Of a stretch of DNA of 64,000 bases, positions 54,833 to 64,000 are shown piece by piece (position 1 is the stretch's first letter; each line of letters opens with the position of its first letter). The position numbers and the translations under genes are program-made. The DNA lies in assembly GCA_015709695.1 (NCBI GenBank), contig CP054183.1, positions 1,724,992-1,788,991 of the forward strand, given 5' to 3'. The notes under the pieces are model-generated. The model did no database searches. It was not told the DNA's origin and saw nothing but the letters and a program-made list of their open reading frames with translations. The stretch comes from Gammaproteobacteria bacterium (GTDB taxonomy: Bacteria > Pseudomonadota > Gammaproteobacteria > Steroidobacterales > GCA-2729495).

Positions 54833-54906
54833 GGTGCCGGTGTTCACTTGTTGCCTTGTTGGCCTGCCTTGGCAGACCAACAAGGCAACAAGTGAACACC
54901 GGCACC
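54833..54906. repeat. 74-nt palindrome with perfect 30-bp arms upstream of icd
   Basis: The left arm 54833-54862 and right arm 54877-54906 are exact reverse complements over 30 nt. The 14-nt centre contains a further 5-bp stem (CTGCC TT GGCAG), leaving one C-A mismatch. The arms are less GC-rich than the surroundings (GTTCACTTGTTGCCTTGTTG). It ends 33 bp before the icd start codon and 18 bp before its ribosome site. No T run follows. Confidence 0.92.
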
Positions 54907-54939
54907 CTTGTAATCTGTCGATTCAAGGAGTCCGTTCCC

Positions 54940-56238
<1,299 letters not shown>

Positions 56239-56244
56239 CAGGCT

Positions 56245-56269
56245 CCCGCGCGGGTGACAGCCGCGCGGG
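56245..56269 (+). terminator. Hairpin after icd, possible terminator
   Basis: CCCGCGCGG (56245-56253) pairs with CCGCGCGGG (56261-56269) around a 7-nt loop, 6 bp past the icd stop. The following bases are AAAGCG, with no T run, so termination may be Rho-dependent or weak. Confidence 0.4.
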
Positions 56270-56290
56270 AAAGCGCTAGGCTCCCCGCCC

Positions 56291-56575
56291 ATGCTGAAGC
56301 CCGCACAGTACTGGATCCTCACCGGCGCCGGCATCCTCGCCGTGGCGCTGGCCGTCACCAACATGTTCATGGTCCAGGCCAACACCACGCTGAAGACCGA
56401 GGCCGCTTCGCGGGCCCAGTACATCCAGCAGAGCATCGCCATGGAGCAGCTCTACGGGCAGATCGTCCAGGAGCTGGCGCAGCGCGCGGTACGCACGCAG
56501 GACGAGCAGGTGCGCGACCTGCTGGCGGCCGAGGGCATCAAGATCGACCCGGCTGCGGGCGGGGCGCCACGATGA
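56291..56575 (+). CDS. Small membrane-anchored protein A
   Basis: A 94-aa protein: MLKPAQYWILTGAGILAVAL with one N-terminal helix, then the polar helix TEAASRAQYIQQSIAMEQLY and ELAQRAVRTQDEQVRDLLAA. One transmembrane segment and a coiled-coil-like periplasmic or cytoplasmic tail. Its stop overlaps the next ATG by 4 nt, so it forms an operon with protein B. Family unknown to me. Confidence 0.65.
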   Translation: MLKPAQYWILTGAGILAVALAVTNMFMVQANTTLKTEAASRAQYIQQSIAMEQLYGQIVQELAQRAVRTQDEQVRDLLAAEGIKIDPAAGGAPR

Positions 56576-56904
56576 GCGAGGGCAACCAGAACGCGTTCCT
56601 GCCGCTGATGCTGCTGGCCATCGCCGTCATCGGCTGGAGCGGCTTCCAGACCACGCAGCTGGTCATCGAGCGCGGCAAGCTGCGCGAAGCCATCAGCGGC
56701 CAGGAAGCCCAGGTCGACCAGTCGGCCAGGCTGCGCGAGCGCATGGATTCCCTCGCCGGCCGGATCGCCCGGCTCGCCAAGGGCGGCAATGCCAACGCCA
56801 CCATCATCGTCGAGGAGCTGCGCAAGCGCGGCATCACCCTCAGCGACCAGCCGCCCCCCGCGGCTGGCGCCGCCCCCGCGGGGGACGCGGCGCCTCAGCG
56901 CTGA
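56572..56904 (+). CDS. Small membrane-anchored protein B
   Basis: A 110-aa protein: MSEGNQNAFLPLMLLAIAVI with one helix, a coiled coil (IERGKLREAISGQEAQVDQS, LRERMDSLAGRIARLAKGG), NATIIVEELRKRGITLSDQ and a Pro/Ala-rich tail. Co-translated with protein A. Its 3' end overlaps the convergent glpD gene by 10 bp. Pair-wise conservation suggests a small membrane complex; role unknown. Confidence 0.65.
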   Translation: MSEGNQNAFLPLMLLAIAVIGWSGFQTTQLVIERGKLREAISGQEAQVDQSARLRERMDSLAGRIARLAKGGNANATIIVEELRKRGITLSDQPPPAAGAAPAGDAAPQR

Positions 56905-58484
56905 ACCGGCAGGCGCAGCGCCGCGGTTTCCGCGAGGAAGCCGGCGCGCTCCGCCTCGCAGCGTCCCGCATCCCAGCCGAGCTGCCGCGCCGCGACCCGC
57001 AGCGCCTCGTCGAGCACGCTGGCACCGAGATCGGCGCCGAGCCCCAGCATCGTCCGCCGCATCAGGCAGTCGGCCAGGCTGGTGGCGAACTCCTCCTCGA
57101 AGGCATGCACCACTTCGGCGGCGATGGCGGTCCCGTTGCCCAGCGTGGCACCCAGCGCCGGCTCGCGGGCGACGAGCGCGGCAACGCCGTCCGCCCGGCT
57201 GCCGTAGAGACCGACCAGGCGCGCCGCCACCGCGCCATCCAGGCCGGTGCGGGCCGTGATGTCGGCCGCCAGCGGCACCGGATCGGCGAGCGCGCCCGGC
57301 AGCGATTCCCGGGCCGTGCTGCATTCGGCGAGATCGCGCCCGATACGCCGTGCCAGCCGGTCCACCACCTGTTCGGCGAGGCTGCGGTAGGTGGTCAGCT
57401 TGCCGCCGATGACCGAATACAGGCCGCGGGCCACCGTGCGGTGGTGGCGCAGCTGGTGTCGCCGGGTGATCGCCGCCTGGTCCTTGCCCGCCGCCGCGGG
57501 CAGCGGGCGCACACCCACGTAGCTGTAGTGGACCCCGGCGCGTGACAGCGGGGCGCCGGGAAACAGCCTGCGGGCCTCGGCCAGCAGGTAGTCGACCTCG
57601 GCCGGATCGCTGCGCACCTCGCCGGGATTGCCGGCAAAAGGAATGTCGGTGGTGCCGATCAGCGTCATGCCGTTCCAGGGGATGATGAAAAAGGGCCGGC
57701 CATCGGCCGCTGCCTCCGCATAACAGGCGCTCGCGCCGAGCCCTGGCAGCGGCGCGGTGACGAGGTGAGTGCCCTTCGAGCCGCCGATGAACCGGCGCTG
57801 GCGCCGGCCGGCCAGGCTGTCGAGCAGCTGATCCACCCAGGGCCCGGCTGCGTTCACCACCAGGGGAGCCGCCAGCGTCTCCGTGGTACCGCGACGCAGG
57901 TCGCTCGCCAGTACGCCCCTCACCCGGCCGGCCTCGACGAGCACGCGCTGCACCCGGGTGTGCAGGCGGATGACGGCGCCGGCGGCGCTGGCCGCGAGCA
58001 GGTTCTCCAGCACCAGCCGCTCGGGGAAGCGGACCTGGGCATCGTGGTAGGCCGCGGCACCGCGCAGGCCCGCGACATCGAGGCCGGGCATCTCCTGGCG
58101 CGTGGCCGCGGCATCCAGCATGCGGTGCGATGGCAGGGACTTGCCGGCGGACAGCAGGTCGTAGAGCCACATGCCGGCGCGGACGGTCAGCGGGCCACGG
58201 CGTGCCCCGGCCAGCAGCGGGATCAGCAGCGGCAGCGGCCGCACCAGGTGCGGCGCCGTGCGCAGCAGCACCTCGCGCTCGTGCAGGGACTCGCGCACCA
58301 GCCCGAACTCGGCGAACTCCAGGTAGCGCAGGCCGCCGTGGACGAGACGGCTGCACCAGCGCGACGTGGCGCCGCAGAGGTCGCCCTGCTCCAGCAGGCA
58401 CACCCGCAGGCCGCGCAGCGAGGCATCGCGGGCGATACCGGCGCCGTTGATGCCGCCGCCGATGATGATGACGTCGAAGTCCAA
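56895..58484 (-). CDS. glpD: Glycerol-3-phosphate dehydrogenase (FAD-dependent)
   Basis: A 529-aa membrane-associated flavoprotein that oxidises glycerol 3-phosphate to dihydroxyacetone phosphate and passes electrons to quinone. FAD motif IIGGGINGAGIARDASLRG at residues 8-26; HGGLRYLEFAEFGLVRESLH and ATSRWCSRLVHG are GlpD signatures; VIGGKLTTYRSLAEQVVDRL is the second nucleotide-contact block. C-terminal domain typical. Monocistronic. Confidence 0.92.
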   Translation of the reverse strand: MDFDVIIIGGGINGAGIARDASLRGLRVCLLEQGDLCGATSRWCSRLVHGGLRYLEFAEFGLVRESLHEREVLLRTAPHLVRPLPLLIPLLAGARRGPLTVRAGMWLYDLLSAGKSLPSHRMLDAAATRQEMPGLDVAGLRGAAAYHDAQVRFPERLVLENLLAASAAGAVIRLHTRVQRVLVEAGRVRGVLASDLRRGTTETLAAPLVVNAAGPWVDQLLDSLAGRRQRRFIGGSKGTHLVTAPLPGLGASACYAEAAADGRPFFIIPWNGMTLIGTTDIPFAGNPGEVRSDPAEVDYLLAEARRLFPGAPLSRAGVHYSYVGVRPLPAAAGKDQAAITRRHQLRHHRTVARGLYSVIGGKLTTYRSLAEQVVDRLARRIGRDLAECSTARESLPGALADPVPLAADITARTGLDGAVAARLVGLYGSRADGVAALVAREPALGATLGNGTAIAAEVVHAFEEEFATSLADCLMRRTMLGLGADLGASVLDEALRVAARQLGWDAGRCEAERAGFLAETAALRLPVQR

Positions 58485-58553
58485 CCGTGGATCTCCCGCC
58501 CCGCGCGGGGCGAGCCTAGCATGACACCGGGCACGACGCCCGGCCGGGCGCTG

Positions 58554-59072
58554 CTACGGACTGACGACGTCGACGCCGGAGTGCAGGACCTCGATCTCCA
58601 TCTGCAGGTCCTTGGCCTGGCGCTGCGCCTGGGCGAGTTGCGAGGCGCGTTCCGCCAGCTGTTCGCGCAAGGCCTGCAGCTGCGGAGCCTGCTGCCCGAG
58701 CTGGCCTTCCAGCGCGAGGATGCGCTCGTCCCGCTCGAGGACCTGCTGCTGGAGTTCGCGGAGCTGGTCGGCCCCCTGGCTGGCCTGCTGTTCCCTGGCC
58801 TCGCGCTCGGCGCGGGCCTGGTCGAGCAGGCGGTTGGCGACCCGCAGCTCTTCCTGCAGCGAGCGCACGCGGTTGTCGCTCTCCACGCGCCGCTCGCCGG
58901 ATACCTGCGGCTGGTAACGGCGCCGGCCGGTGAGGCGGTCGCGCAGCTGCCCGGCGACATCATGCAGGCTGGACTTGAAGTCGCCACCGAGGCTGAGCAC
59001 GTAGAACAGGCCGACGGTGACACTCAATGCCACGCCGAACAACGCGCCCATGAAGATGAAGGCCCCGTACAT
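58554..59072 (-). CDS. Membrane-anchored coiled-coil protein
   Basis: A 172-aa protein with an N-terminal helix (MYGAFIFMGALFGVALSVTV, GLFYVL) and a long coiled coil from about 60 to 160 (NRVRSLQEELRVANRLLDQA, REQQASQGADQLRELQQQVL, LQALREQLAERASQLAQAQR). No enzymatic motif. A cell-envelope spacer or divisome-like role is possible but unsupported. Stands alone between glpD and proA. Confidence 0.6.
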   Translation of the reverse strand: MYGAFIFMGALFGVALSVTVGLFYVLSLGGDFKSSLHDVAGQLRDRLTGRRRYQPQVSGERRVESDNRVRSLQEELRVANRLLDQARAEREAREQQASQGADQLRELQQQVLERDERILALEGQLGQQAPQLQALREQLAERASQLAQAQRQAKDLQMEIEVLHSGVDVVSP

Positions 59073-59184
59073 GGCCCCGAGGCTAGCGCGCCCGCCGCGG
59101 GCGATTCTGCGGCACAGGTCGCAGGTGCCGCACCCTGCTTCAGCCAGGCGTGCGGACTGATAGGCAGGTCACAGGCGGCGGCGA

Positions 59185-60471
59185 TCAGGGCCGTGTCTGG
59201 CCGCTGCCCAGTACCAGGTACTTGAAGCTGGTCAACTGCTCGGCGCCCACCGGGCCGCGCGCATGGACCCGGCCGGTGGCGATGCCGATCTCCGCCCCCA
59301 TGCCGAACTCCCCGCCATCGGCGAACTGCGTGGAGGCGTTGTGCAGCAGGATGGCGCTGTCGAGGTCGCGGAAGAACCGCGCCACGGCGGCCTGGTCCTC
59401 GGCGATGATCGCCTCGGTGTGGCCCGAGCCGTAGCGGCTGATGTGGTCGACCGCCTCCTCCACGCCGGCGACCACGCGGATGGAGATCACCGCGTCGAGG
59501 TACTCGGTGCGCCAGTCCTGCTCGGTGGCCGGTTTCGCGCGCGGATCGCGCGCGCAGACCTCGGCGTCGCCGCGCAGCTCGCAGCCGGCCGCCACCAGCG
59601 CATCGGCGATGGGTGCGTAGTGCGTCGCCAGGCAGGCCCGGTCGATGAGCAGCGTCTCGGTGGCACCGCAGATGCCGGTGCGGCGCATCTTGGCATTGAG
59701 CGCCACCTGCGTCGCCATGGCGACATCCGCCGAGCGGTGCACATAGGTGTGGCAGATGCCCTCGAGATGGCCGATGACCGGCACCCGCGCATCCCTCAGC
59801 ACCCGCTCGATCAGGCTGCGCCCGCCGCGCGGCACCACCACGTCGACGAACTCCTGCATCTGCCCGAGCAGCAGGCCCACGGCATCGCGGTCCGTGGTCG
59901 GCACCATCTGGATGGCATCCTGCGGCAGCCCCGCCTCGCGCAGCCCCTGCTGCAGGCAGCGGTGGATGGCGCTGCTGGAATGGAAACTCTCCGAGCCGCC
60001 ACGCAGGATCACCGCATTGCCCGACTTCAGGCACAGCGCGCCGGCATCCGCGGTGACGTTGGGCCGGCTCTCGTAGATGATGCCGATGACGCCCAGCGGC
60101 ACGCGCACGCGGCGGATCCTCAGGCCGTTCGGCCGCGTCCACTCGGCCATCACCTGGCCGACGGGGTCGGGCAGCGCCACGACCTCGTCGATGCTGCGGG
60201 CGATCGCCTCGACCCGCCCGGCATCGAGCAGCAGGCGGTCGAGCAATGCCTTCGAGAGGCCGCGCTGGCGCGCCGCGGCCATGTCCTGTGCGTTCGCGGC
60301 GACGATCTCCGCGGTGCCCGCGCGGATCGCGGCCGCGCCGGCCCGCAGCGCCGCATCCTTCTGCGCCGTGGTCGCGCGCGCCAGTTCCCGCGCCGCGGCC
60401 CGGGCCCGCAGGCCGAGGTCGCGCATCAGCTCCGGCAGCGCGACGGCGCCGGCGTCAGTGGCTGTGCTCAT
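59185..60471 (-). CDS. proA: Glutamate-5-semialdehyde dehydrogenase (gamma-glutamyl phosphate reductase)
   Basis: A 428-aa enzyme (E. coli 417) reducing gamma-glutamyl phosphate with NADPH in proline synthesis. Catalytic Cys268 is in [12 protein letters not shown]. Aldehyde dehydrogenase-fold motifs: [36 protein letters not shown] and [18 protein letters not shown]. The start overlaps the proB stop by 17 nt, so proB-proA are co-translated. Confidence 0.96.
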   Translation of the reverse strand: MSTATDAGAVALPELMRDLGLRARAAARELARATTAQKDAALRAGAAAIRAGTAEIVAANAQDMAAARQRGLSKALLDRLLLDAGRVEAIARSIDEVVALPDPVGQVMAEWTRPNGLRIRRVRVPLGVIGIIYESRPNVTADAGALCLKSGNAVILRGGSESFHSSSAIHRCLQQGLREAGLPQDAIQMVPTTDRDAVGLLLGQMQEFVDVVVPRGGRSLIERVLRDARVPVIGHLEGICHTYVHRSADVAMATQVALNAKMRRTGICGATETLLIDRACLATHYAPIADALVAAGCELRGDAEVCARDPRAKPATEQDWRTEYLDAVISIRVVAGVEEAVDHISRYGSGHTEAIIAEDQAAVARFFRDLDSAILLHNASTQFADGGEFGMGAEIGIATGRVHARGPVGAEQLTSFKYLVLGSGQTRP

Positions 60472-61624
60472 GGTTCGTCCCGTTCAGCAGCACCAGGTTG
60501 TCCCGGTGGATCATTTCCTCGCGCCCGCGGTAGCCGAGCAGCTCGCCGATCTCCTCGCTGTGGCGCCCCTGGATGCGCCGCGCCTCCTCGCTGTCATAGG
60601 CGACGAGGCCGCGGGCGAGATCCCGCCCCTCGCGGTTGCGCACCGTGACCGCATCACCGCGGCCGAACCGCCCCTCCACCGCCACCACGCCGACCGGCAG
60701 CAGGCTGCGTCCACCGGCGAGCGCGCGCTCCGCGCCGGCATCGATGGTGAGATGCCCGCGCGGCTTGAGCGTGCCGGCAATCCACTGCTTGCGCGCCGCC
60801 AGCGGCGAACCGGTGCTGACGAACCAGGTGCAGGGCTTGCCGGCCTCGATGGCGGCGAGCGGCCGCAGCCGCTTGCCGCTGGCGATGACCGTGTCGCAGC
60901 CCGCGGAGAGCGCCATGCGCGCGGCCGCCAGCTTGGTAACCATGCCGCCGGAGCCGAACTCGGTGCCCGAGGCGCCGGCCAGCGCCTCGATGTCCGGCGT
61001 GATCTCGCGCACCTCCGGGATCAGGCGCGCATCGGGCTGGCGTGTGGGATCGGCATCGTAGAGGCCATCGACGTCGGAAAGCAGCACCAGCACGTCGGCG
61101 CTCACCATCTCGGCCACCCGGGCGCCGAGCCGGTCGTTGTCGCCGTAGCGGATCTCGGCAGTGGCCACCGTGTCGTTCTCGTTGATGACCGGCACCACGC
61201 CCAGCTCCAGCAGGGTCTGCAGGGTGTTGCGGGCATTGAGGTAGCGGCGCCGGCTCTCGGTGTCCTCCAGGGTCAGCAGCACCTGCGCCACCTTGATGTC
61301 GTGGCGGTTGAGCAGCTCCTGGTAGGCGTGGGCGAGGATGACCTGCCCGGCGGCGGCGGCGGCCTGCTGTTCCTCGAGCTTGCGCTGTTCCGGGCGCAGG
61401 CCGAGGTAGCGCCGGCCGAGGGCGATGGCGCCGGAGGACACCAGCACCAGCTGCTGGCCGCGGCTGCGCATGCGCGCGATCTCGCGTACCAGCGATTGCA
61501 GCCACTTGCGGTGCAGCCTGCCGGTGGACTTCTCCACCAGCAGCGAGGAACCGACCTTGACCACCACGCGGGATGCCTCGCGGAGGCGTGAATCATCCCT
61601 GCGGCGGCGCGCGCGGCTGGCCAT
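60455..61624 (-). CDS. proB: Glutamate 5-kinase
   Basis: A 389-aa kinase phosphorylating glutamate, first step of proline synthesis. Kinase core: [77 protein letters not shown]-terminal PUA domain ([20 protein letters not shown]). Slightly longer at both ends than E. coli ProB (367 aa). Follows ilvH by 20 bp. Confidence 0.95.
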   Translation of the reverse strand: MASRARRRRDDSRLREASRVVVKVGSSLLVEKSTGRLHRKWLQSLVREIARMRSRGQQLVLVSSGAIALGRRYLGLRPEQRKLEEQQAAAAAGQVILAHAYQELLNRHDIKVAQVLLTLEDTESRRRYLNARNTLQTLLELGVVPVINENDTVATAEIRYGDNDRLGARVAEMVSADVLVLLSDVDGLYDADPTRQPDARLIPEVREITPDIEALAGASGTEFGSGGMVTKLAAARMALSAGCDTVIASGKRLRPLAAIEAGKPCTWFVSTGSPLAARKQWIAGTLKPRGHLTIDAGAERALAGGRSLLPVGVVAVEGRFGRGDAVTVRNREGRDLARGLVAYDSEEARRIQGRHSEEIGELLGYRGREEMIHRDNLVLLNGTNHEHSH

Positions 61625-61644
61625 GCTGAGACTCGCTGCCGGCG

Positions 61645-62148
61645 TCAGTCGACGGCAGCGGTGACCGTCTGGGCGCCGCGGCCGATGGCCATCGGGCCGC
61701 TGCGCACGACGGTGAGGATGGTGGCCAGGTTCGACATCTTCTCGACGAATTCGTCGATGCGGCCGCAGGTGCTGGTCAGCTCGACGGTGAAGGTCGCGCG
61801 GTTGTCATCCAGCACCCGCGCACCCTCGCGTTTCACCAGCTCGGCCACCTTCTCCCAGGCGGCATCGGCCACCCGCGTCTTCAGCAGCAGCAGCTCGCGC
61901 TCGATGTGGTCGCCACCGGTCATGTCGGCCATGTTGACGACGTCCACGAGCTTCAGCAGCTGCTTGCTGATCTGGTCCACCACCTGGTCCGAGCCGTGGG
62001 TCACCAGCGTGAGGCGGGAGAAGCGCGCGTCCTCGGTGGGTGCCACGCTCAGCGACTCGATGTTGTAGCCGCGGGTCGAGAACAGCGAGGCCACCCGGGT
62101 CAGGGCGCCCGCCTCGTTCTGCAGCAGGATGGACATGATATGGCGCAT
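61645..62148 (-). CDS. ilvH: Acetolactate synthase small subunit
   Basis: A 167-aa regulatory subunit. N-terminal ACT domain: MRHIMSILLQNEAGALTRVA, FSTRGYNIESLSVAPTEDAR, FSRLTLVTHGSDQVVDQISK. C-terminal activation domain: RELLLLKTRVADAAWEKVAE, GRIDEFVEKMSNLA. It binds valine for feedback control of the large subunit. Oddly, no large-subunit gene precedes it: upstream lies a methyltransferase, and the probable ilvI begins at 63919 on the opposite strand. Confidence 0.95.
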   Translation of the reverse strand: MRHIMSILLQNEAGALTRVASLFSTRGYNIESLSVAPTEDARFSRLTLVTHGSDQVVDQISKQLLKLVDVVNMADMTGGDHIERELLLLKTRVADAAWEKVAELVKREGARVLDDNRATFTVELTSTCGRIDEFVEKMSNLATILTVVRSGPMAIGRGAQTVTAAVD

Positions 62149-62247
62149 GGACTTGCGACCGCCCGCCGGGCGGGCCGCCTATAACGTTGATTGGATTGGC
62201 AATCGTCGCCCAGAACGGGCGGCAATGCAATGCGGGTGCCGGCGGCC

Positions 62248-62958
62248 TCAGTCGGCCACCACCAGCCGCCGGTGCTTCAGCCTGCGCACCGTCAGCCAGA
62301 AGGCCAGCACGGCCAGGAAGCCGGCGACGAGCCCCTGCACGGCCGCGTCGTCGAGGTGCAGCCGATCCAGCCGCCACAGGTTCCAGGCCACCACCAGTAT
62401 CCAGCGCGACACCCAGCCGAACACGGTGCCGTACTCCTTCACCAGCAAGCGGCGCCAGTGGAACTCCATGCGGCCGATGGTCCCGGCCAGGCCGCGGAAC
62501 CGCGGCAGCAGGGCCGGCACGTCCCGGCAATAGGCGCGGAAGGCGTCGCCGAACCTCCGCTCCAGGTAGGCCTGCTCGGCGGCGATGATGGCCAGGTAAA
62601 GGAACGTGAACAGGGGAATGACGATGGCCACGCACCACCAGGAGTTGGAGGTGATGGCGACACCGGAGATCATCAGGATGTTGCCCACGTACATCGGGTT
62701 GCGGCAGTGGGCATAGAGGCCGTCGGTCACCAGGTCCTCGGCGTAGACACGCCGGTCGCGCCCGCCACGGATGATGTACTTCAGCGCGATGGTCATGCCG
62801 CGCACCGACTGGCCCGCCAGGGCCACCAGCAGGCCCAGCAGCGCCGCCCACCAGTATTCATCGAAGATCCGCGGCCCCGGCAGCAGCACCAGCGGCAGCG
62901 CCAGCGGGAACAGGTAATTGCGGAAGCGGAAGGCGAAGTTGCCGATGGCCACCATCAT
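62248..62958 (-). CDS. Isoprenylcysteine carboxyl methyltransferase-like membrane methyltransferase
   Basis: A 236-aa integral membrane protein of the ICMT/PEMT fold. About five helices; SAM signature HCRNPMYVGNILMISG (Arg-Asn-Pro-Met-Tyr) and EQAYLERRFGDAFRAYCRDV are diagnostic. Bacterial members methylate isoprenoid or lipid carboxyl groups or are of unknown substrate. Its ATG overlaps the upstream CmoA-like stop by 4 nt, so both are in one operon. Confidence 0.85.
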   Translation of the reverse strand: MMVAIGNFAFRFRNYLFPLALPLVLLPGPRIFDEYWWAALLGLLVALAGQSVRGMTIALKYIIRGGRDRRVYAEDLVTDGLYAHCRNPMYVGNILMISGVAITSNSWWCVAIVIPLFTFLYLAIIAAEQAYLERRFGDAFRAYCRDVPALLPRFRGLAGTIGRMEFHWRRLLVKEYGTVFGWVSRWILVVAWNLWRLDRLHLDDAAVQGLVAGFLAVLAFWLTVRRLKHRRLVVAD

Positions 62959-63722
62959 TTGACGGCCACCATGCCGGTGAAGTTGTACCACTTGAAGAAT
63001 ACGTCGACATGGCGGAAGCCGGCGCGCAGCAGCATCTCGCGGTTCTCCAGCAACTTGTAGGGCACCAGCACGTTCTCCAGCGCCTCGCGCTTCTGGCTGA
63101 TCTCCAGCTGGCTGTAGCCGTTGCGGCGCTTCATCTCGTAGTAGTGCTCGATGAACAGCCGGTTGAAGAGCGAATCCTCGCCGATGACCTTCTCGACGAG
63201 GAACACGCAGCCGTTGTCGTTGAGCCCCTCGTGGATCTGCGCCAGCAGCCGGTCGCGGTTCAGGGGGCGGATGAACTGCAGGGTCAGCACCAGCAGGGCA
63301 ATGGAGGCGTTCTGCACCGGGCAGCCCTGGTCGAGGTCGGCGCAGGTGATCTCGTGGGGACGGTCGAACCCTGCCTCGGCCAGCTTCTGCCGGCACTTCT
63401 CGATCATCTCCGGCGAGGAGTCGACGCCGACGAAGCGGATGTCCTTCGGCAGGTGCGGGTGCAGGTGCAGGAGCGTGGTGCCGGTGGAGCAGCCGAGGTC
63501 ATAGACGTTGCTGCCGCTGACGGCGAAGTCGCCGGCCATCTCGGCGATCATCCGCTGCATCTCCGCATAGAACGGCACCGAGCGCAGCAGCATGTCGTCG
63601 AAGACCTGCGCCACCTCGCTGCCGAACCGGAAGTCGGCGACCTGTTGCCGCTGCTCGCGGAAGACTTCGTCGCGCACCGCTGCCGCACTCGTGCCCATGT
63701 CCCCTGCCCCGTGCTCGCCCAT
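62955..63722 (-). CDS. cmoA: Carboxy-S-adenosylmethionine synthase-like methyltransferase
   Basis: A 255-aa protein closely similar to E. coli CmoA: GSNVYDLGCSTGTTLLHLHP (motif I), VGVDSSPEMIEKCRQKL, NASIALLVLTLQFIRPLNRD and the signature NGYSQLEISQKREALENVLV. CmoA makes carboxy-SAM for tRNA wobble-uridine cmo5 modification with CmoB. No cmoB is in the window; the membrane methyltransferase is in its place. The start at 63722 (MGEHGAGDMGTS) is chosen because GGAG lies 8 nt upstream. The symbol is by similarity. Confidence 0.85.
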   Translation of the reverse strand: MGEHGAGDMGTSAAAVRDEVFREQRQQVADFRFGSEVAQVFDDMLLRSVPFYAEMQRMIAEMAGDFAVSGSNVYDLGCSTGTTLLHLHPHLPKDIRFVGVDSSPEMIEKCRQKLAEAGFDRPHEITCADLDQGCPVQNASIALLVLTLQFIRPLNRDRLLAQIHEGLNDNGCVFLVEKVIGEDSLFNRLFIEHYYEMKRRNGYSQLEISQKREALENVLVPYKLLENREMLLRAGFRHVDVFFKWYNFTGMVAVK

Positions 63723-63795
63723 TGCGCCCGCTCCGTGAATGCTGCGGGTGAGACGTGTGGGCACCGGTGGATCAACCGACGCGCCCGATAGCCGC

Positions 63796-63832
63796 GCAAT
63801 GCACGGAAAAACCTGCAAAACCCTTGCATTGC
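63796..63832. promoter_or_regulatory. Inverted repeat GCAATGCA-N21-TGCATTGC in divergent promoter region
   Basis: GCAATGCA (63796-63803) and TGCATTGC (63825-63832) are exact reverse complements 21 nt apart, between the leftward CmoA-like operon (start 63722) and the probable rightward ilvI (63919). A site for a regulator or an mRNA leader hairpin are both possible. Confidence 0.4.
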
Positions 63833-63918
63833 ACACACGATTGGCAGAGACTCGCAGGGCAGGTCCGTCCTTCGGGTCCACAGGCCCGCCGGCATTCAAC
63901 CTGCCCATCCGCCAGCCC

Positions 63919-64000
63919 ATGCTTATGAAAACAGCACCCCAAGCTGCGGCGACCTCGCCGCATCCCCTCGCCGGCAAACGCATGACCGGCGCGGAGATGA
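63919..64000 (+). CDS. Probable acetolactate synthase large subunit, N-terminal fragment
   Basis: Only the first 25-27 codons are present, from ATG 63919 or 63925 (MKTAPQAAATSPHPLAGKRM, then TGAEM at the edge). MTGAEM after a variable lead is the standard beginning of the TPP-binding domain of acetolactate synthase large subunits (MTGAEMIVxAL). It would be the partner of the separated ilvH at 61645. The assignment rests on this motif alone. Confidence 0.45.
   Translation, partial: MLMKTAPQAAATSPHPLAGKRMTGAEM

Overview
The window is high-GC chromosomal DNA, probably from a gammaproteobacterium of the Nevskiales/Steroidobacterales/Xanthomonadales type. The evidence for this is a CmoA-like protein with the gammaproteobacterial signature, DUF3015 and DUF4105 proteins, VPLPA/PEP-CTERM sorting tails, large TonB-dependent receptors and an E. 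coli-like NADP isocitrate dehydrogenase. The lineage is inferred from gene content only. Genes are dense, with many 4-nt ATGA overlaps. No rRNA, CRISPR array, prophage or intact insertion sequence was seen.

Layout. 1-2.8 kb: a glycosyltransferase pseudogene, a PEP-CTERM-like secreted protein, a Phd/RelE-type toxin-antitoxin pair bracketed by an identical 26-bp repeat, and tRNA-Ala(CGC). 2.8-11.3 kb: a lipid or steroid-like acyl-CoA island with thioesterase, oxidoreductase, SnoaL-like protein, two acyl-CoA synthetases, a MaoC hydratase and a ferredoxin. In it a two-gene membrane-protein module occurs twice, and a similar operator-like inverted repeat lies upstream of both copies. 11.4-18.1 kb: LOG protein, beta-barrel protein, a two-component system with a triple GTAAC direct repeat and a 35-aa membrane micro-ORF opposite it, a candidate red-chlorophyll-catabolite-reductase-like protein, a cation efflux protein and a thioredoxin-like ferredoxin.

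18.6-28.4 kb: a ten-gene operon read right to left (TlpA-like protein, periplasmic protein, three TPR proteins, a small secreted protein, ExbB, two ExbD, AgmX/TonB-like protein). Its leader carries a well-matched cyclic-di-GMP-I (GEMM-I) riboswitch, so the sequence suggests a proton-motive-force-driven envelope machine controlled by c-di-GMP. 28.6-41.8 kb: a VPLPA-CTERM protein; then a leftward block with ApbE, DUF3570, DUF4266, TlpA, two beta-barrel/SH3 proteins and a large heme lipoprotein with a hydrazine-synthase-alpha-like region; and, divergent from it, a cytochrome, a LamG/heme lipoprotein and a Tat-exported protein. This looks like an extracytoplasmic redox system of unknown substrate and is the second strongest novelty candidate.

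41.9-54.7 kb: glycosyltransferase, methyltransferase, SYLF protein, an internally deleted ISL3-type element, two TonB-dependent receptors, OsmC, a small kinase, DUF3015, DUF4105/Lnb-type protein and a lipoprotein hydrolase. 54.8-64 kb: icd preceded by a 74-nt hairpin with perfect 30-bp arms, two small membrane proteins, glpD, a coiled-coil protein, proA, proB, ilvH, two methyltransferases including a CmoA-like one, and the first codons of a probable acetolactate synthase large subunit facing the other way at the right edge.
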